From positions 1-64,000 of the forward strand of contig CAVYON010000004.1 of assembly GCA_963770035.1 (NCBI GenBank): a stretch of DNA of 64,000 nucleotides, written 5' to 3'. Positions 58,138-64,000 of the stretch are shown here, in pieces (position 1 is the first letter of the stretch; every line of letters starts with the position of its first letter). The notes beneath the pieces were generated by a model, which worked only from the letters and a program-made list of their open reading frames with translations, searched no databases and was not told where the DNA came from. The translations under genes and the position numbers were made by a program. This DNA is from Roseiarcus sp963770035 (GTDB lineage Bacteria > Pseudomonadota > Alphaproteobacteria > Rhizobiales > Beijerinckiaceae).

Positions 58138-58803
58138 ATGAAGGCGGGATTTGGAATTGTGGCGGCGGCCGCTTTCGCGGCCTCTCTCGCAGGGGCGACA
58201 ACCGCGTACGCGTTCGTCCCAGAGACTTACATCGACGGATCGGGCTATAGCGCCAGTTCCGGTGGTGGGAACAGCGGAACCGATGCGTTTGGAAATCCGT
58301 GGTTGTGGAGCAAGACGACCGGCAGCGGCTCCAGCCCCGGCGCGGGCTATTCGGTTTGGGGCACGCCCGGCCTGGGCGACGGCAACGCGACCTATGACAA
58401 CATGGTGAGCGATACGCCGGCGACCGATTTCCAGATCTCGTTCGTCGGCTTCGGTCTCTCGATCAACCAGACGCTTTCGCCGGGTTTGCCGAGCGACTAC
58501 ACCGAGTATACCCGTTTCGAATCGTACACGGGCGGGCAATTCGTCGCTTGGACGCCGGTGTATGATGGGGGCAAGAACATTACGTTTTATGCTCCGGCCG
58601 GCGTATCTCTGACGAACGGCGCCGAGTACTTCGTCAACGTCCTGTTCAACCAGAAGACCTTCAGCGGCAAGAACGCCGGGTTTACCGCCGGCTTCTCGGC
58701 GGCGGTGCCGGAAACCTCGACCTGGGTGATGTTCGGCCTCGGATTCGCCGCGGTCAGCGCCGCCGGCGTATCCCGTCGCAAGACCGCCCGCTACGCCATC
58801 TAA
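58138..58803 (+). CDS. PEP-CTERM sorting domain protein
   Basis: 221 residues. Signal peptide 1-24 (FGIVAAAAFAASLAGATTAYA). A Gly/Ser/Thr-rich body follows with no recognised domain. The classic PEP-CTERM end is at about 190-221: VPETSTW, hydrophobic helix, then SRRKTARYAI, here truly C-terminal. It should be anchored and processed by an exosortase outside this window, probably linked with the exopolysaccharide locus. ATG 58138 chosen for the signal peptide; the open frame begins earlier. Own promoter and own terminator. Confidence 0.85.
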   Translation: MKAGFGIVAAAAFAASLAGATTAYAFVPETYIDGSGYSASSGGGNSGTDAFGNPWLWSKTTGSGSSPGAGYSVWGTPGLGDGNATYDNMVSDTPATDFQISFVGFGLSINQTLSPGLPSDYTEYTRFESYTGGQFVAWTPVYDGGKNITFYAPAGVSLTNGAEYFVNVLFNQKTFSGKNAGFTAGFSAAVPETSTWVMFGLGFAAVSAAGVSRRKTARYAI

Positions 58804-58831
58804 GATCGCCAAGACGACGGCCTCGACGAAG

Positions 58832-58855
58832 CGGCCTCCTCGCGGAGGCCGTTTT
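58832..58855 (+). terminator. Rho-independent terminator of PEP-CTERM gene
   Basis: CGGCCTCC-tcgc-GGAGGCCG followed by TTTT, 28 bases after the stop codon. Confidence 0.85.
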
Positions 58856-58932
58856 GCTATGGTCGAGCGCTAGCGCGTGCGCGTCCATGCGACGTCGAGG
58901 CTCCGAGGCGTCGCGCATGCTATAGATCGCCG

Positions 58933-60351
58933 ATGACCCTGAAGACGATCGACGCCGGCGTCCTTCGCGTCGCCTACGAAGAGCATGGCGCCGTCGACGG
59001 CTGGCCCTGCATTCTGGGCCACGGCTTCCCTTATGGCGTCCACGCCTATGCCGAAGTCGCCCCGCTTCTCGCCGAGGCCGGCGCGCGCGTGATCGTTCCG
59101 TGGCTGCGCGGCTTCGGATCGACCCGGTTCCTGTCGTCCGACGCGCCGCGCTCGGGCGAGCAGGCCGCGCTCGGCGCCGATTGTCTGGCGCTGATGGACG
59201 CGCTCGGGATCGAAAACGCCGTGCTCGGCGGCTACGACTGGGGCGGACGGGCGGCCTGCGTCGTCTCGGCGCTATGGCCCGGCCGCGCCGTCGCGCTCGT
59301 TTCGGGCAATTCCTACAACATCCAGAACATCGCCGGGGCGATGCAGCCGGCGCCGCCGTCCGAGGAGGCCGCGCTCTGGTACCAGTATTACTTCCACAGC
59401 GAGCGCGGAAGGATCGGCCTCGCCAAGGACCGGCGCGGAATCGCGCGGCTTCTGTGGCGAATGTGGTCGCCGACCTGGACCTTCGACGAGGCGACCTTCG
59501 AGCGCACGGCGCAGGCCTTATATGCGCCCGACTTCGTCGATGTCGTCATTCATTCGTATCGGCATCGCTTTGGGCTCGTGGCCGGCGATCCTGCCTATGC
59601 GGACATCGAGCGCCGTCTCGCCACTCAGCCCCCGATCCGAATTCCAGCCATCACCCTCGACGGCGAAAGGGATGGGGTGAATTTCGGCACGGGTCATCAC
59701 GCGCGAAGATTCCTCGGCGCGCATGAGCATCGCATGCTCGCGGACGCGGGGCACAACCTTCCCCAGGAGCGGCCGCAGGATTTCGCCAGGGCGGTGCTCG
59801 ATGCGCGCGCGATGGCGCTCGCCGGCGGCGCCGCGCCGCTCGTTATCCGCGACGCCCGTGCAGACGAGCTCGCCGCGGTAGCGCAGATGATGGTCGCCGT
59901 CTATTCGGGACTCGAGGGCTTCCCGAGACCCGAGTCGCAGCCCGACTATTACCGGTTGCTGGCGCATATTGGCGATCAGACCGCAAAGCCCGGCACGCGG
60001 CTCCTGGTCGCGCGCGAAAGGGAAGGGATCGTCGGCGCGGTGGTCTTTTATGCCGACATGGCCCAGTACGGCTCAGTTGGAACGGCGACTGCGGAGAAGG
60101 ACGTCGCCGGCTTCCGCTTTCTCGCCGCCGATCCGGCCGCGCGCGGCCGCGGCGTCGCGAAAGCGCTGATCGAAACCTGCGTCGAAACCGCGAGGGCGGC
60201 CGGCCGACGCCGCGTCGTCATCCATTCGACCGACGCCATGAAAGCCGCCCGGGCCCTCTACGCCGCCCGCGGATTTCAGCGCGCTCGAGACCTGGACTTT
60301 GTCCAGGGATCCATGCCGGTCTACGGGTTCCGGTTGGATCTGTTGGGCTGA
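58933..60351 (+). CDS. Alpha/beta hydrolase-GNAT acetyltransferase fusion
   Basis: 472 residues. Residues about 1-285 are an alpha/beta hydrolase of the epoxide hydrolase/haloalkane dehalogenase type: oxyanion block GHGFPYG near 29, nucleophile Asp in GGYDWGGRAA near 103, acid Asp in DGERDGVNFG near 242, and His in DAGHNLPQERP near 273. After a short linker, residues about 297-470 are a GNAT N-acetyltransferase (RDARADELAAVAQMMVAVYS, AADPAARGRGVAKALIETCV, ALYAARGFQRARDLDF). The join lies within one open frame with no stop or shift between. The acyl acceptor and hydrolase substrate are unknown. Confidence 0.85.
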   Translation: MTLKTIDAGVLRVAYEEHGAVDGWPCILGHGFPYGVHAYAEVAPLLAEAGARVIVPWLRGFGSTRFLSSDAPRSGEQAALGADCLALMDALGIENAVLGGYDWGGRAACVVSALWPGRAVALVSGNSYNIQNIAGAMQPAPPSEEAALWYQYYFHSERGRIGLAKDRRGIARLLWRMWSPTWTFDEATFERTAQALYAPDFVDVVIHSYRHRFGLVAGDPAYADIERRLATQPPIRIPAITLDGERDGVNFGTGHHARRFLGAHEHRMLADAGHNLPQERPQDFARAVLDARAMALAGGAAPLVIRDARADELAAVAQMMVAVYSGLEGFPRPESQPDYYRLLAHIGDQTAKPGTRLLVAREREGIVGAVVFYADMAQYGSVGTATAEKDVAGFRFLAADPAARGRGVAKALIETCVETARAAGRRRVVIHSTDAMKAARALYAARGFQRARDLDFVQGSMPVYGFRLDLLG

Positions 60352-60529
60352 AAGCGATTCGATCTTGTCCCACGCTCGGTCTTTTGGAAACCCGCCAAGA
60401 CCGACCGGCGCCGCCATCCGCCCTCACCCGTCGCATTGCGGTCGCGATTGCGGAATGATTCTCGACCTTTGTTGGAACCGAAACCCGCTCGTGGCGCTTG
60501 ATGGGCGCCATGTCTACACCGCTCTCACC

Positions 60530-61819
60530 ATGACCGCGCCCGCGACCGACGTCGCCAAGCGAGCGACGGGGCCCCGTTTGCGCGATCTGATGGGTCCGGG
60601 GCTGATCACCGGGGCGTCGGACGACGACCCCAGCGGCATCGCCACTTATTCCCAGGCCGGCGCACAATTCGGTTACGGCGTCGGATGGACGCTGCTGCTG
60701 ACATACCCGCTCATGTGCGCGATTCAATTGATCAGCGCGCAAGTGGGCCGGGTCACTGGCCGGGGGCTCGCGGGAAATCTGCGCCGTCACTATCCGGTTT
60801 GGCTGCTCTATCCGCTGATCGGCCTGCTCTTCATCGCCAACACGATCAATCTCGGCGCCGATCTTGGCGCAATGGCGGCGGCGCTCCATCTGCTGATTGC
60901 CGGCCCGGTCGTCGCGTACATCGCCGTTTTCGCGATCGTGACCGTGGTCGCCGAAGTGTTCATGACATACGCGCGATACGCGTCGGTGTTGCGCTGGCTC
61001 ACACTCTCGCTGTTCGCCTACGTCGGCACGGTCTTCGTAGTCGGTGTCCCCTGGGGGATTGTGGCGAAGAACCTCGTCCTGCCGCATCTCAGCTGGGATG
61101 GCGGCTACCTGACCGTGATTGTCGCCGTGTTCGGCACGACCATCAGCCCCTATCTCTTCTTCTGGCAGGCCGGCGAGGAGGTCGAGAACGAAAAGGAGGA
61201 TCCGACCGCCAAGCCGTTGATCAGAGCGCCGGATCAAGCGCCAGTCCAAATGGCTCGCATGCAGCTCGATACGCTGGTGGGAATGGGATTCTCGAACGTC
61301 ATCGCGCTATTCATCATGCTCACGACCGCCGCGACGCTGAACGCGCATGGAATCACCAACATTCAAACATCGTCTCAGGCCGCCGAGGCGCTGCGGCCGA
61401 TCGCTGGGCCCTTCGCCTTCACGGTCTTCGCGATCGGCATCATTGGAACCGGGCTGCTTGCTGTCCCGGTGCTCGCCGCGAGCGCGGCCTACGCCGTCGG
61501 CGAGGCCTTGGGGTGGCGGGTAGGCCTGGCGAAGCGCCCGGGCCGAGCGCCCGCGTTCTACGGCGTGATCGCGCTGGCCACCCTGGTCGGCGCGACCCTC
61601 AATGTCAGCCCGCTCGACCCCATCAAGGCCTTGTTCTGGAGCGCCGTTATCAATGGGGTGGCGGCGGTTCCGATCATGGTCATGATTATGTTGATGGCCT
61701 CGCGAAAGACCGTCATGGGCGCGTTCGCGCTGCGGCCGCTTCTCAAGATTTTCGGGTGGCTCGCCACCGCCGCGATGGCGATCGCCGCGATTGGCATGTT
61801 CGCGACGTGGGGCGATTAA
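60530..61819 (+). CDS. NRAMP-related divalent metal transporter
   Basis: 429 residues with about eleven membrane segments. Residues 22-48 (MGPGLITGASDDDPSGIATY) are the NRAMP TM1 metal-site block, with DDPSG in place of the canonical DPGN. The TM6 region near 200-216 reads FGTTISPYLFFWQAGEE and lacks the Met of canonical MntH. This variant belongs to NRAMP-related proteins whose substrate may not be manganese. ATG 60530 gives the family N terminus; longer frames lie in intergenic DNA. Confidence 0.85.
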   Translation: MTAPATDVAKRATGPRLRDLMGPGLITGASDDDPSGIATYSQAGAQFGYGVGWTLLLTYPLMCAIQLISAQVGRVTGRGLAGNLRRHYPVWLLYPLIGLLFIANTINLGADLGAMAAALHLLIAGPVVAYIAVFAIVTVVAEVFMTYARYASVLRWLTLSLFAYVGTVFVVGVPWGIVAKNLVLPHLSWDGGYLTVIVAVFGTTISPYLFFWQAGEEVENEKEDPTAKPLIRAPDQAPVQMARMQLDTLVGMGFSNVIALFIMLTTAATLNAHGITNIQTSSQAAEALRPIAGPFAFTVFAIGIIGTGLLAVPVLAASAAYAVGEALGWRVGLAKRPGRAPAFYGVIALATLVGATLNVSPLDPIKALFWSAVINGVAAVPIMVMIMLMASRKTVMGAFALRPLLKIFGWLATAAMAIAAIGMFATWGD

Positions 61820-61861
61820 CAGCCCTCCACCGAAGCCCGTCGCACGGCGGCCAGAGCCGAG

Positions 61862-62647
61862 TCAGCTCTGCATGGCGCCCGGGCCGGGGATTGCGCCCGG
61901 CGGGCATTTCCCGAGGATGATCATGCCAAGACACTCGTCTTTGGTCATGTCCGTCACCCGGCCCGAGCCGACGACCTGACCGTTCTTCATCACCGTCACC
62001 CGGTCGGCAAGGTCGAACACGTCATGGATGTCGTGGCTGATGAGGAAAATGCCGATTCCGTCGGCTTTGAGCTGCTTGACGAGCTCCCCGACCTGCGCCG
62101 TTTCGGCCGGGCCGAGCGCCGCGGTCGGCTCGTCGAGGATGAGTATCCTGGCGTTGAAGTGGATCGCGCGGGCGATGGCGACCGACTGGCGCTGTCCACC
62201 GGAGAGCGCGATCACCGGTTCCTTGAAGCGACGAAAGTTGGGGTTCAGCCGCCCCATCACCTTGCGCGCCTCGGCCTCCATAGAGGCGTCGTCGAGCGTT
62301 CCCCATCGGGTGCGGAGCTCGCGGCCGAGGTAGAGGTTGGACGCCGCGTCGACGTTGTCGGCGAGCGCCAACGCCTGATAGACTGTCTCGATGCCGTAGC
62401 CCTTGGCGTCGCGCGGATTGTTGATGTGGGCCTCTTCGCCGTTGATGAAGATCTGCCCGGCGTCGCGCCTGTAGGCGCCCGATAAGATCTTGATCAGGCA
62501 AGACTTGCCGGCTCCGTTATGGCCGAGCAGGCCGACGACTTCTCCGGGATAAAGATCGATATAGGCATGATCGACGGCCTTGACGCCGCCGAAGGCGATC
62601 GAAATGTCCTTCATGTCGACGAGCGGGGTGCGGACTTGAGCGTCCAT
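61862..62647 (-). CDS. Sugar ABC transporter ATPase (CUT2, single-domain)
   Basis: 261 residues. Walker A GLLGHNGAGKSCLIKILSG near 39-57, Q-loop ETVYQALAL, signature LSGGQRQSVAIARAI near 150, Walker B ILILDEPTAALG near 170, switch ISHDIHDVFDLAD. One nucleotide-binding domain only, like FrcA rather than the double-domain XylG or RbsA. It powers the permease encoded just upstream, four bases away. ATG 62647 was chosen because the start at 62695 lies inside the permease gene. Confidence 0.93.
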   Translation of the reverse strand: MDAQVRTPLVDMKDISIAFGGVKAVDHAYIDLYPGEVVGLLGHNGAGKSCLIKILSGAYRRDAGQIFINGEEAHINNPRDAKGYGIETVYQALALADNVDAASNLYLGRELRTRWGTLDDASMEAEARKVMGRLNPNFRRFKEPVIALSGGQRQSVAIARAIHFNARILILDEPTAALGPAETAQVGELVKQLKADGIGIFLISHDIHDVFDLADRVTVMKNGQVVGSGRVTDMTKDECLGMIILGKCPPGAIPGPGAMQS

Positions 62648-62651
62648 GGGT

Positions 62652-63978
62652 CTAGCCCTTCGCGGTTCGGCGGCGATAGAAAGTGTCGATGCCAACCGCG
62701 CCCACGAGCACGAGGCCGACGACCATCTGCTGGAAGGCGGAATCGAAGCCGAGCAACACCATGCCCGACTGCAGCGACTGGATGACGAGCGCGCCGATCA
62801 GCGCGCCGTAAATCGTGCCAACGCCGCCGGCGAGCGAGGTTCCGCCGATCACCGCCGCGGCGATCGTATAGAGTTCGTCGAGCTGACCAAGCACGTTGGT
62901 CGCCGAGTTCGAGGCGCGCCGAATCGATGCAGGCCGCGACTGCGGCCAGCGTGCCCATCAGCGCGAACACCATAACGGTGATGCGCTTGGTGTTGATGCC
63001 TGCGAGCTCCGCCGCCTCTGGATTGCCGCCGGTCGCATAGACGTAGCGGCCAAACCGGGTGCGCCGCGCGATGAACGTCATCACGAACCCGATGACAAGA
63101 GCAATCAGGACGGGGATCGCCCAGCCCGTCGAAATGAAGAGGCCGCCTTCCGGCACGGGGATATGATGGGCTTCGGCCCAGGTCGCGGCCACCCGCTCCG
63201 GCCAGGGATAGGCGTTGACGATCATCGTCGCGCCGACAACGACCAGACAACCGACGACGGCGATAAGATATTCCGCCCACATTGGCCGCTGCGGGAAGCG
63301 GAACCGCGCCCGCCGCTGTCGTCCCGAGTAGAGGCTGAAAACGATGCCTGCGCAGGCCAGTACGGCGATCGCCCAGCTCGCGGTGGCGCCGACGGAGCCG
63401 TGCGGTCCGCCACCCATCAGCGCGAAGCGCCCGTCGAGCGGCGCGATCGTCTGGCCGGTCGTCACCAGCCATGCCGCGCCACGCCAGAACAACTGCCCGC
63501 CAAGGGTCACGATGAAGGCCGGGATTCCGACATAGGCGACCAGCGATCCATGCAGGGCGCCGATCGCGGCGCCGATGACGAGCGCCACGAGGACGGCGAG
63601 AATCCAGATCATCGGGTTGTCGAAACCGAGATAAACCGGAAAGACGCGAACCTGCGCGACGCCGATGATCGTCGAGACGAAGCCGATGATGGAGCCGACC
63701 GAGAGATCGATGTGGCGCATCACGATGACGAGCACCATGCCGGTGCCCATGATCGCGATCGATGATGTCTGGACGCTGAGATTCCAGAGATTGCGTGGCG
63801 TCAGGAACAGGCCCTCACCGGTCTGGATCTGCGTGTAGACGTTGAATCCGACCCAGATCAACAACAGCGCGAAGATCATGCCGAGCATGCGCGTGTCGAC
63901 CTCGGTTGCTCGAAGCAGACGGCGAATCGCCGGTTCGTTAGGGGCGGCGCTGGCGGCGCCGGGCGCAGCGGAGGTCAT
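62652..63978 (-). CDS. Sugar ABC transporter permease (CUT2, XylH/FrcC-type; frameshift near 62910)
   Basis: About 441 residues after correction. Multi-span inner-membrane permease with RHIDLSVGSIIGFVSTIIGV near 88-107, GRYVYATGGNPEAAELAGIN near 322-341, and C-terminal LDELYTIAAAVIGGTSLAGG. An extra base near 62910 shifts the frame between ACIDSARL and NSATNVLGQLDELY; both sides match the family. ATG 63978 has GGGAG upstream. The binding-protein gene normally first in such operons should lie just beyond the right edge. Substrate is probably a monosaccharide such as xylose or fructose, undetermined. Confidence 0.9.
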
Positions 63979-64000
63979 GGGCTCTCCCTCTCTTCGTTAT

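Noticed and set aside
1..64000. CRISPR arrays or insertion sequences
   Set aside because: No regularly spaced direct repeats and no transposase-like frame were found on either strand.

Overview
The window is high-GC DNA from an alphaproteobacterium, most likely of the Hyphomicrobiales (Beijerinckiaceae or Methylocystaceae type). This is inferred from AddAB recombination genes, heterotetrameric sarcosine oxidase, aerobic cobalamin genes, two YdcH/DUF465 proteins, and PEP-CTERM proteins beside an exosortase-type exopolysaccharide locus. No rRNA, tRNA, CRISPR array, transposase or integrase was recognised.

Bases 1-17406 are one giant inverted repeat. The left arm (1-8681) is the reverse complement of the right arm (8702-17406) around a 20-base loop. 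The loop cuts a MarR-family gene after its N-terminal third. The arms differ by scattered one-base indels, and the left arm is worst towards base 1. This looks like a fold-back (chimeric read) artefact at a contig end rather than a real duplication. Genes of this part should be read from the right arm; the left arm is useful because it repairs several right-arm frameshifts. In order from the loop the right arm holds marR (partial), a PEP-CTERM protein, a SHOCT-RDD membrane protein, YqgE, and then, on the minus strand, soxG, soxA, soxD and a GH127 arabinofuranosidase.

18-28 kb (all minus strand): a LacI regulator, two sugar ABC permeases and a sugar-binding protein form a hemicellulose-sugar operon with GH127, driven from a promoter flanked by two AAAAGCTTTT operators. 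Upstream lie a GFA-type zinc protein, soxB, a TetR regulator and a dimethylglycine/sarcosine dehydrogenase. soxB is thus parted from soxDAG by the sugar operon. Together these genes demethylate dimethylglycine and sarcosine to glycine.

28.5-31.7 kb: exopolysaccharide export genes (outer-membrane barrel, export protein, EpsG-like ATPase), with the usual EpsF chain-length protein missing. 31.7-47.6 kb is housekeeping: DUF971 protein, Mrp, D-amino acid dehydrogenase, purB, divergent cobD and cobC, addB (frameshifted), addA, a TAXI-like binding protein and a Sel1-type anchored protein.

47.6-52.3 kb is an AT-richer island of broken genes (DUF4214 remnant, FkbM methyltransferase, LRV-repeat gene, sulfotransferase, secreted beta-helix protein), followed by a larger beta-helix paralogue and a DUF4214-methyltransferase. 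55.8-64 kb returns to core-like content: queG, two YdcH proteins, a second PEP-CTERM protein, an alpha/beta-hydrolase-GNAT fusion, an NRAMP-like transporter, and the ATPase and permease of a CUT2-type sugar importer that runs off the right edge.
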